The notes under the pieces were generated by a model, which ran no database searches, was not told the origin of the DNA, and saw only the letters and a list, made by a program, of their open reading frames with translations. From DUZB01 sp964407525 (lineage in GTDB: Bacteria > Desulfobacterota > DSM-4660 > Desulfatiglandales > Desulfatiglandaceae): a DNA stretch of 5,693 nucleotides. Location: assembly GCA_964407525.1 (NCBI GenBank), contig CAYOWC010000309.1, positions 1 through 5,693 of the forward strand, written 5' to 3'. Both the position numbers and the translations under genes were made by a program. Shown here one piece after another: positions 1-5,648 of the stretch (the stretch's first letter is position 1; each line of letters opens with the position of its first letter).

Positions 1-35
1 AGGCCGTGAAGAAAAAATACCGGGATTTCACCCAT
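1..35 (-). CDS. Partial N-terminus of a probable alpha/beta-hydrolase
   Basis: Only the first 11 complete codons are in the window; the gene runs off the left edge. The start ATG is at 35-33 and the visible peptide is MGEIPVFFLHG, followed by a CT- codon (Leu). A short hydrophobic strand ending in HG is the typical opening of alpha/beta-hydrolases, where the HG turn helps form the oxyanion hole. An AAGGAAA ribosome binding site lies at about 41-47, some 7 bases upstream. An alternative ATG at 51-49 reaches a stop after seven codons, so 35 is the better start. The gene follows the hydroxyacyl-CoA dehydrogenase by 44 bases on the same strand and is probably in its operon. A thioesterase or ester/C-C hydrolase would fit the pathway, but the substrate cannot be told from 11 residues. 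Confidence 0.42.
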   Translation of the reverse strand, partial: MGEIPVFFLHG

Positions 36-79
36 AGGTTTTTCCTTTCATGGGGGTCTAAGTTCAATGATGCCAGTGG

Positions 80-1039
80 TTACATTTCATCCTGCGGAAT
101 GGTTTCCTTCAGGATCTTTAACAGCGTTGCATCTCTTTTGTTTATGAGATTCTTTGCTTTTTTTTCATCCCATTCGTGAAAACCCTTCCCCGTCTTTACT
201 CCTGTTTCCCCGGAATCTACTTTGCTTATTAGAACAGGCGAAGGTTCCGTTGATTTCTCTAAATGAGGGAAGAGATCTTTTTCAACGTCTAACGACAGGT
301 CCAGGCCTGCCAGATCTGCGGTTTCCAGAGGCCCGATGAATGCGAGACGGAGTCCAAAGGAGGATTTGACTACTTTGTCTATATCTTCAGGGCTCGCAAT
401 ACCTTTTTCAACAAGGGAAATGGCTTCGCGCCACAAGGCATGCTGCATCCGGTTCCCCAGAAAACCGGGAACATCTTTGAGTACCCTGACCGGCTCTTTT
501 CCGGCTTTTTTCATGAATGAAACGACGGTTTCGAAGACCTCCGTGGAGGTGTATTTGCTTTGTATCACCTCTACACAGGGAAGGATATGGGGCGGGTTCC
601 AGAAATGGGTGCCGACAACCCTATCTCTAAAACGCAGATCTTCGCTGATGCTTGTTATGCTGATGGCCGATGTGTTGCTGCAAAGGATGGTCTCCGGGGA
701 AACATGCTTTTCGATTTGAGAAAAGAGGGCCTTTTTTTTGTCCAGATTTTCACTGATTGCTTCAATGATTATACAACCTTCCTGGTGCAAATCCCCTAGA
801 TCTTCGCATAACTGAATTTTTTCCAAACATGCATCAGCGTCACTCCGAGTAATCAAATCCAGGTCCAGAAATACCTGGAGGTTTCCGCGTACCTTTTCGG
901 GAACCTGCTCCAAGACGGCTATGTTGTTGTCAATGACCCTTACAGGGTACCCTTTAAGCGCGAATATTTGAGCGAGACCATGGCCCATCAGTCCTGCACC
1001 GACTATTCCGACATTCTTTATTCCTTCACAATTCATCAT
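80..1039 (-). CDS. 3-hydroxyacyl-CoA dehydrogenase (copy 1, NAD-dependent)
   Basis: A 319-residue cytosolic enzyme expected to oxidise an L-3-hydroxyacyl-CoA to the 3-ketoacyl-CoA with NAD+. The N-terminal Rossmann domain (about 8-190) begins with GAGLMG at 14-19. The catalytic set is complete: Ser124 in NTSAIS, His145 in GTHFWNPP, Glu157 in VEV (12 residues after the His, as in the human enzyme) and Asn196 in PGFLGNR. The C-terminal helical domain (about 191-310) ends with the usual TGKGFHEW. The HFWNPPH form of the His motif is, from memory, a FadB-type subgroup that also includes lambda-crystallin/carnitine dehydrogenase-like proteins, so a non-standard hydroxy substrate is possible. The start is placed at 1039: this ATG overlaps the regulator's TGA as ATGA and has AAGGAA at 1047-1052. 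A reading frame opens further upstream at 1084, but those 15 residues lie inside the regulator and precede the domain. Confidence 0.93.
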   Translation of the reverse strand: MMNCEGIKNVGIVGAGLMGHGLAQIFALKGYPVRVIDNNIAVLEQVPEKVRGNLQVFLDLDLITRSDADACLEKIQLCEDLGDLHQEGCIIIEAISENLDKKKALFSQIEKHVSPETILCSNTSAISITSISEDLRFRDRVVGTHFWNPPHILPCVEVIQSKYTSTEVFETVVSFMKKAGKEPVRVLKDVPGFLGNRMQHALWREAISLVEKGIASPEDIDKVVKSSFGLRLAFIGPLETADLAGLDLSLDVEKDLFPHLEKSTEPSPVLISKVDSGETGVKTGKGFHEWDEKKAKNLINKRDATLLKILKETIPQDEM

Positions 1040-1614
1040 GCCAGTGTTCCTTTTTCTTTCGGGGTATATATAACCATGAAGCATTTGCTCGGCTTGTCTC
1101 CAAGGGTGGTGCCGTAATGGGGTATGTTCGCATCAAAATAAACACAGTCGCCTTTTTCAAGAATGTGCTCCCTGTTACCGTGTACAAATTGCATTTTTCC
1201 TTCCAGAAGAAAGAGGATTTCCTCGCCTTCATGTTGAAAGACAGCGACTTCTTCAGGGTCAACAGGCTGGGTAAGAATATACGGGTCCATACTCTTGTTT
1301 GTGAATCTATGCGCAAGGGTCTCATAATAATACCCAAAAATAGAACCGTTTCGCGCCATGACCTTTCTTTCATTTTTCCTGACCAGTGAAAAAACATCAT
1401 TTCCTTCGTTTTCCTGGAAGATTTCTGAAAGTTGAACCTCCAACGCCCCTGCAATTCTTATCAACGTAGATACAGGGGGCGCCTTTTCACTGTTTTCAAC
1501 TTTTGAAAGGTACCCTTTGGTAAAACCAGTTGTTTCAGAAAGGACTTCCAAGGTCATCTCTTTCGAGGTTCTGATCTTCTTGATTCTTTTCCCTATATCT
1601 TTTTCTGAAATCAT
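1036..1614 (-). CDS. XRE-family transcriptional regulator with C-terminal cupin sensor domain
   Basis: A 192-residue DNA-binding regulator. Residues about 9-65 form a Cro/C1-type helix-turn-helix, with the recognition region near GFTKGYLSKVEN (30-41) and the usual LIRIAGAL helix after it. Residues about 110-185 form a single cupin barrel: the first cupin motif is seen as H128 with E131/E132 and EGK, the second as GD (155-156) through PH (165-166). This layout is common in regulators that sense a small molecule in the cupin and control adjacent catabolic genes. The ligand is unknown; an acyl-CoA or pathway acid is an inference. It is the first gene of the minus-strand operon, its stop overlaps the start of the hydroxyacyl-CoA dehydrogenase, and it faces the thiolase across 575 bases, so it may control both. 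The ribosome binding site before ATG 1614 is weak (GAGAG). Confidence 0.93.
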   Translation of the reverse strand: MISEKDIGKRIKKIRTSKEMTLEVLSETTGFTKGYLSKVENSEKAPPVSTLIRIAGALEVQLSEIFQENEGNDVFSLVRKNERKVMARNGSIFGYYYETLAHRFTNKSMDPYILTQPVDPEEVAVFQHEGEEILFLLEGKMQFVHGNREHILEKGDCVYFDANIPHYGTTLGDKPSKCFMVIYTPKEKGTLA

Positions 1615-1701
1615 CTCGTTATTCTCTCAGTTTTTTTCAGACTCGCTAAAAGCATTTGAGTGAATGAAATGTATCGTTCTTTTTTTCTATGAGATAGGGT
1701 C

Positions 1702-1730
1702 AATTTATGCCAGCAGCCTTCTGTAGTTAA
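1702..1730 (-). promoter_or_regulatory. Weak candidate promoter for the regulator operon
   Basis: On the minus strand TTAACT (1730-1725) is followed after 17 bases by TAAATT (1707-1702), each matching four of six consensus positions. Transcription would begin near 1695, about 80 bases before the regulator's ATG. The inverted repeat CCTTCT-N10-AGAAGG (1717-1738) overlaps the -35, which would suit autoregulation. The match is weak and could be chance. Confidence 0.25.
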
Positions 1731-1932
1731 GGAGAAGGAAAAGTGTAATCCCGCAGTACTTAAAAACATCCGTATTAAAGCAACGAAGTTTCCAAAGAAG
1801 AAAATTTATTGGGGGTTTAAGATCTCCATCTATGCGTGTCCTTTTTTTCGCAGAAATATATGATATTGAAATAGATGGAATTAGATGTTTAAGCTGTAAG
1901 ATGCAAGATTGAATCTGGAATATATTGTGGGC

Positions 1933-1961
1933 ATTGTTTCCTATGAGAATACATTTGTCAA
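1933..1961 (-). promoter_or_regulatory. Candidate distal promoter for the regulator operon
   Basis: On the minus strand a perfect TTGACA (1961-1956) is followed after exactly 17 bases by AACAAT (1938-1933), a four-of-six -10. Initiation near 1926 would give a leader of about 310 bases before the regulator, which is long. It is an alternative to the nearer weak candidate; sequence alone cannot decide between them. Confidence 0.28.
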
Positions 1962-2049
1962 GTTTCTTTTCTGGCCTGAAACACAAGTCCCGTGCCTGTA
2001 GCTTTTTAGTCCGAACCATGTTATCCGAACTCAAAAAGTTGAATGTCGT

Positions 2050-2078
2050 TTGACTCACAAGAGTAAGTTCCCTATACT
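2050..2078 (+). promoter_or_regulatory. Sigma-70-type promoter for the thiolase gene
   Basis: TTGACT (2050-2055) and TATACT (2073-2078) are separated by exactly 17 bases; each hexamer matches five of six consensus positions. It points at the thiolase. Transcription should begin near 2085, leaving an untranslated leader of about 105 bases. This is the best promoter match found in the window. Confidence 0.6.
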
Positions 2079-2173
2079 CCCTAAACAAAAAGAGCCACTT
2101 CGGGAAAAACCAAAGTCATTTTTTGGGGTAGGGTTGATAACACGATCATAGGCCAACGGGCCGAGTGCCTCAT

Positions 2174-2179
2174 AGGAGG
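2174..2179 (+). promoter_or_regulatory. Strong ribosome binding site of the thiolase
   Basis: A perfect AGGAGG lies 10 bases before ATG 2190 and decides the start in favour of 2190 over the in-frame ATG at 2217, which has only a poor site and lies closer to the conserved thiolase N-terminus. CCTC at 2168-2171 can pair with GAGG at 2176-2179 across a 4-base loop, so the site could be partly masked in the mRNA. Confidence 0.75.
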
Positions 2180-2189
2180 AAAACCAGTC

Positions 2190-3428
2190 ATGAATACAAA
2201 ATTAAAAAATAACAGGATGTATAAGGATATCGTTATCGTCGAAGCAGTACGGACGCCTTTCGGGCGTTTCGGTGGGTCGCTTAAGGATGTGGACTATTTC
2301 GATCTTGGCGCTCTGCCTATGAAGGAAATCCTGACCCGATCCGGAATCCCTGGTGAGCAAGTTGATGAGGTGTTTTGGGGTGTGGGTGATACCTCGGTCT
2401 GCAAGGATGTCTTCACTCCGGTCGCCGCCCGTCAGACGCTGCTCAAGGCCGGTTTACCGGCAGAAACACCATCGGTGTCTATTGACAAAGCCTGTGTTTC
2501 AGCCATGTCGGCTGTGCATTTAGGCTGCCGGGCGATGGCGGCAGGCGAGATTGAGACGGCCATTGCGGGCGGAGCGACCCTTTTCAGCCAGGAACCCCAG
2601 ATCGTCCGTGGAATGCGCTGGCAAGGTTTCAAAATCGGCGAGGTCAAGATGGAAGATCCCCTCTTTGCCCTGGGTTATAAGGATTTTAACCCGGTCTCGG
2701 TGGACACTGATAACGTGGCCATAGAATATGGCGTTTCCAGGGAAGAACAGGATGAATGGGCCTTAAGGAGCCACCGGAATTATGGGCGGGCATGGGAAGC
2801 CGGCAAATTTAAAGAAGAAATGATGACCCTGGAGATCCCAAAGAAAAAGGGGGATCCGATTCTCCTCAACATCGATGAGCAGTACCGAAAAGACGCGAGC
2901 ATGGAGAGGCTCGCCAGGCTTCCGGGTATCTATGGTTGCAAAGGCGTCACTGCAGGGAATGCTCCCGGATTGAACGATGGAGCTACAGCCATCCTTTTCA
3001 TGACCAGGGCTAAGGCCCAGGAATTGGGCCTTGAGCCGCTGGCTGAAATTGTGTCCATGGCCTCCGTCGCCATCAGTCCCCATCTCATACCGGAAGCTCC
3101 CGCTCATGCTGCAGTAAAAGCCCTCAAAGGTGCGGAACTTGGCCTTGATGAGATAGCCGTCATGGAAATCAATGAAGCTTTCGCTGCAGTTCCCCTGGTC
3201 AGTACGCTGCTGCTCGTGGACAAAGACAGGGAAAAGGCCGAGGCGCTGCGGGAGAAGACCAACATTAACGGCAGTGCCATTGCCATCGGGCACCCCAATA
3301 CCGCAAGCGGCGCCCGGCTCATCATGAACCTCATGTATGAGTTGCGAAGGCGGGGCGGCGGATATGCTCTCGGTGGCATTTGCGGCGGATTAGCCCAGGC
3401 CGATGCCTGTATTATAAAAGTGGATTGA
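2190..3428 (+). CDS. Thiolase (acetyl-CoA C-acyltransferase family), atypical subfamily
   Basis: A 412-residue thiolase, close to the usual length of about 390-400 plus a short N-terminal tail. It should cleave a 3-ketoacyl-CoA with CoA to acetyl-CoA and a shortened acyl-CoA (or the reverse), in the cytosol. The nucleophile is Cys102 in DKACVSAMSAV. The other active-site blocks are GNAPGLNDGA (256-265), NEAFA with Asn328, GHP with His368, and the second cysteine Cys398 in GGICGG. The N-terminal domain opens with IVEAVRTPFGRFGG. Oddities: the pantetheine-loop HMG of biosynthetic thiolases is absent, with FNPVSVDTDNVA (166-177) in its place, and the His-block reads GHPNTASGAR rather than GHPxGxSGAR. 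It is the only rightward gene, read from its own promoter, and its end overlaps the end of the convergent operon. The true acyl substrate is unknown. Confidence 0.94.
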   Translation: MNTKLKNNRMYKDIVIVEAVRTPFGRFGGSLKDVDYFDLGALPMKEILTRSGIPGEQVDEVFWGVGDTSVCKDVFTPVAARQTLLKAGLPAETPSVSIDKACVSAMSAVHLGCRAMAAGEIETAIAGGATLFSQEPQIVRGMRWQGFKIGEVKMEDPLFALGYKDFNPVSVDTDNVAIEYGVSREEQDEWALRSHRNYGRAWEAGKFKEEMMTLEIPKKKGDPILLNIDEQYRKDASMERLARLPGIYGCKGVTAGNAPGLNDGATAILFMTRAKAQELGLEPLAEIVSMASVAISPHLIPEAPAHAAVKALKGAELGLDEIAVMEINEAFAAVPLVSTLLLVDKDREKAEALREKTNINGSAIAIGHPNTASGARLIMNLMYELRRRGGGYALGGICGGLAQADACIIKVD

Positions 3429-4317
3429 GAAAATCGGCACGGGCGAATTCCGGGTCAGGGTAGGAATAAAACCCCTCACCGCTTTTTACGCCCAGTTCGC
3501 CACGGTCGATCTTTTCCTTCAATGCCTGCGGAGGCTTGTCTTTCGGATCTTTAGACTCCTTATAATAGACCATCTCGATGGCGTGGACCACATCAAGTCC
3601 TACCCCGTCCATGATTCCGAAAGGCCCCATTTTCATTCCGGTGAAGGTCATCCAGGCCCGGTCTACATCTTTGAAGTCCACGCAGTCGTTCCCCCACATC
3701 CAAAGCCCTTCCCGTTTGATGGACCGCCATACCCGATTGAAACAAAAACCTAAGAGCTCCTTTTTCACGGTCAGGGGGATGCATCCCAGGGAACGTACCC
3801 AGGCGATTCCCTTGTCCATGACATCCTGCGTGGTCCGGGTGCCTCCCATGACATCCGCCATGTTCATCCCTTCCAAAATGTTGTAGAAGTGGATGTTAAG
3901 ACATTTTTCCGGCCTTCCGCTGCTTTCTTCCATACGCGATATGGGCATGGAAGAACTGTTCGTGGCAAAAATAGTCTGAGGATTCGCTTTCTGTCCGAGT
4001 TCCTTGAAAACATTTTGTTTGATTTCCAGGATTTCCGGCACGCTTTCCACCACAAGCTCAGCGTCTTTCAATGCTTCCTCAAGGCTTGTTACCCCTCGAA
4101 TTTCCTTTTGCAGGAGGCTCACCTGTTCCCAGGGAATCATTGGCTGAATCCCTTTTTCCTGAATGCTCGAACAGAGGTTGTCTATTGTTTTTCCGAGGGC
4201 TCCCTCACGTACATCATAAATCGTTACATCATAGCCGGCATTGGCGGCCAGCAGGGCAATTTGTGCGCCGAGGGTGCCTGCTCCTATCACTGTTATTTTC
4301 TCAAACGGTTTGTTCAT
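3412..4317 (-). CDS. 3-hydroxyacyl-CoA dehydrogenase (copy 2, divergent active site)
   Basis: A 301-residue NAD-dependent 3-hydroxyacyl-CoA dehydrogenase-family enzyme. The Rossmann domain starts with GAGTLG (12-17); acidic residue Asp35 at the end of the second strand suits NAD over NADP. Catalytic positions by spacing are Ser122 in NSSS, His143 in NIHFYN, and Asn194 in FCFNR. At the place of the catalytic Glu (12 residues after the His) there is Asp155 in MADVM, and the Pro that normally follows HFxN is missing. The C-terminal domain contains GPFGIMDGVGLD (231-242) and ends with the family GVKSGEGFYSY. It is clearly different from copy 1, so the two are not a recent duplication. It follows the acyl-CoA dehydrogenase by 21 bases with an AAAGGAGAG site before ATG 4317 and is almost certainly co-transcribed with it. 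It likely acts on a hydroxyacyl-CoA made downstream of that enzyme. Confidence 0.92.
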   Translation of the reverse strand: MNKPFEKITVIGAGTLGAQIALLAANAGYDVTIYDVREGALGKTIDNLCSSIQEKGIQPMIPWEQVSLLQKEIRGVTSLEEALKDAELVVESVPEILEIKQNVFKELGQKANPQTIFATNSSSMPISRMEESSGRPEKCLNIHFYNILEGMNMADVMGGTRTTQDVMDKGIAWVRSLGCIPLTVKKELLGFCFNRVWRSIKREGLWMWGNDCVDFKDVDRAWMTFTGMKMGPFGIMDGVGLDVVHAIEMVYYKESKDPKDKPPQALKEKIDRGELGVKSGEGFYSYPDPEFARADFLNPLL

Positions 4318-4338
4318 GGTCTCTCCTTTCTTTATATT

Positions 4339-5604
4339 TTACCACCCCTTGGTCCACATCTCATCATCTTCATACACTTTTTCATCCTCCATGTGGGATT
4401 CTTCAGCATCCGCTTCGCTTATCCTCGGAGGATTGGGGTCATTCATGACTTCTTTGTAATACTCATGTTGGATCAGGAGGCTCATGATCTCATTGGTTCC
4501 GGTCCAAATCTGGCTGAGCCTCGCATCCCTGACCATTTTTTCAATGGGAAACACGTTTGTGTATCCGATGCCTCCAATGATCCTCATAGCCTGGTTGGAA
4601 ACCTCCCAGCACATATCGGTGGAGAATTTCTTGGCTTCACTGACCAGACGCCTGGCCGAGGGAAGTCCCGCGTCTGCGGCCCTGCAGGCTGCATGACAGA
4701 GGGATCTGGCCGCATCCAATTGAGTAATGGCGTCTGCAACCTTGAAGCTGACCCCCTGATAATCCCGTATCTTTTTGCCGAAGGCGTATCTCCTATTGCT
4801 GTACCGGGTGGCAACCTCAAGGGCAGCCCGTGCCAGTCCCAGAGACCCTCCTGCGGATGTGAGGCGTTCAGGAATCATCATGGAATTAAAAATAAGTGCG
4901 CCCTGATTGAGTTCGCCGATGAGGTTGGTCCTGGGCACACGTACGTCCCTGAAAATAAGTCGTCCCGTTCCGCCTCCTCTCGTACCCATGAGATTGTACA
5001 GGTGTTTGACTTCGACTCCTTCCCTTTCCGATTCAATGAGGATAAGACTGATTCTTTTATGAGGTTTTCCCTCCGGGTCCGTCTTACAGTACACCACAAA
5101 GAAATCTGCTCCACTTGCGGCAACCACAAATCGTTTCTGTCCTCGTATGACAAAATGATCCCCATCTGTTTTGGCGAGGGTGGTAGCGCCAAAAAAATCA
5201 GATCCACCCCTTGGTTCCGTCAAGGCTTCGGCAGAGATGAGTTCTCCTTTGAGCATTGGTTTCAAAAAGCGTTCTTTGAGATCCTCAGACCCGAAACCAT
5301 GTAGGGCCTGCCCGACAATAGAAGGCATGGAAAAAGCGCAGCCGAGTGCCATGCCGAGTACACCGATCTCCTCGAGTGCGGCCATTTCCGAAGTCCAGTT
5401 GCACTCCCTTCCCCCATATTTCTTCCCAAATCTCAATCCCAGCAGGTTCCTTTTTCCAAGGGCCTCCACAAATTTTCTTGGATAGGTGATTTCATCCCGG
5501 TCCATTTTCTTGAGAAGTTCCGGCGGTATCTCTTTCTTGACAAAATCTCTGACTTCTTCCTGAATTAACCGTTCTTCATCGGTCAAAAATACGTCCTGCA
5601 GCAT
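4339..5604 (-). CDS. Acyl-CoA dehydrogenase, isovaleryl/long-chain-type active site, acidic C-terminal tail
   Basis: A 421-residue FAD-dependent acyl-CoA dehydrogenase that should form the 2,3-enoyl-CoA and pass electrons to electron-transfer flavoprotein. Domains: N-terminal helical (about 1-120), beta barrel (about 121-230, with LTEPRGGSD), C-terminal helical (about 235-387, with RRYAFGKKI and IIGGIGYTN). The usual catalytic Glu of the medium/short-chain enzymes (YEGT) is Thr368 in IWTGTNEIM. Glu246 in IPERLTSAGG sits where isovaleryl-CoA and long-chain enzymes carry theirs, so it is the probable base. The flavin loop reads KRFVVAA (157-163) instead of the common KxWITN. Residues 388-421 form an extra tail with 12 acidic residues. 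The start at 5604 is chosen for its GAGGAGGT site; a frame open to 5670 would translate through the repeat upstream. First gene of a two-gene operon; chain length of substrate unknown. Confidence 0.93.
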   Translation of the reverse strand: MLQDVFLTDEERLIQEEVRDFVKKEIPPELLKKMDRDEITYPRKFVEALGKRNLLGLRFGKKYGGRECNWTSEMAALEEIGVLGMALGCAFSMPSIVGQALHGFGSEDLKERFLKPMLKGELISAEALTEPRGGSDFFGATTLAKTDGDHFVIRGQKRFVVAASGADFFVVYCKTDPEGKPHKRISLILIESEREGVEVKHLYNLMGTRGGGTGRLIFRDVRVPRTNLIGELNQGALIFNSMMIPERLTSAGGSLGLARAALEVATRYSNRRYAFGKKIRDYQGVSFKVADAITQLDAARSLCHAACRAADAGLPSARRLVSEAKKFSTDMCWEVSNQAMRIIGGIGYTNVFPIEKMVRDARLSQIWTGTNEIMSLLIQHEYYKEVMNDPNPPRISEADAEESHMEDEKVYEDDEMWTKGW

Positions 5605-5611
5605 GATTTGT

Positions 5612-5619
5612 ACCTCCTC
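5612..5619 (-). promoter_or_regulatory. Strong ribosome binding site of the acyl-CoA dehydrogenase
   Basis: On the minus strand GAGGAGGT ends 7 bases before ATG 5604. It settles the start at 5604 against the in-frame upstream ATG at 5670, whose extra 22 residues do not look like the family and would be encoded by the inverted repeat and the CGCNAAG repeat. Confidence 0.8.
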
Positions 5620-5628
5620 GTGTGAGAC

Positions 5629-5647
5629 TTCAATTAAGGAAATTGAA
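5629..5647. promoter_or_regulatory. Perfect inverted repeat, candidate operator
   Basis: TTCAATT (5629-5635) and AATTGAA (5641-5647) form a perfect 7+7 inverted repeat around five bases, just upstream of the ribosome binding site of the acyl-CoA dehydrogenase. Its size and symmetry suit the site of a dimeric repressor such as a TetR or GntR/FadR-type regulator of acyl-CoA genes, but no regulator is assigned. A small mRNA hairpin is the alternative. Confidence 0.4.
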
Positions 5648-5648
5648 C

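Larger units (their letters stand above)
1615..2189. other. Divergent intergenic region, AT-rich, probable regulatory region
   Basis: This is the only long gene-free stretch. It lies between the regulator (leftward) and the thiolase (rightward). I see a good rightward sigma-70 promoter, weaker leftward candidates, a perfect AGATT-G-AATCT palindrome at 1906-1916, an inverted repeat CCTTCT/AGAAGG at 1717-1738, and the octamer CTATGAGA twice (1687-1694 and 1941-1948). An open frame on the minus strand at 2088-1705 has no ribosome binding site worth the name and no recognisable domain, so I do not call it a gene. No RNA gene or transposon end is recognisable. Confidence 0.7.

Noticed and set aside
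1040..1084. 15-residue N-terminal extension of the first dehydrogenase from ATG 1084
   Set aside because: It would lie wholly inside the regulator gene, adds a tail ahead of the Rossmann fold, and the ATGA-coupled ATG at 1039 has a good ribosome binding site.
1705..2088. 127-codon open frame on the minus strand in the divergent intergenic region
   Set aside because: No convincing ribosome binding site and no recognisable domain; the composition matches AT-rich non-coding DNA, and both promoter candidates for the regulator fall inside it.
2134..2162. TTGATA as a second -35 close to the thiolase
   Set aside because: No -10 hexamer at suitable spacing; the promoter at 2050-2078 is far better.
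3429..3490. Possible terminator after the thiolase (GGGT...ACCC)
   Set aside because: Only a 4-base stem with no T-run following, and it lies inside the opposing gene.
3889..5304. 471-codon open frame on the plus strand
   Set aside because: It lies antisense to two clear enzyme genes and crosses the gap between them; its translation has no domain and is rich in Cys, His, Phe and Ser as expected of a shadow frame.
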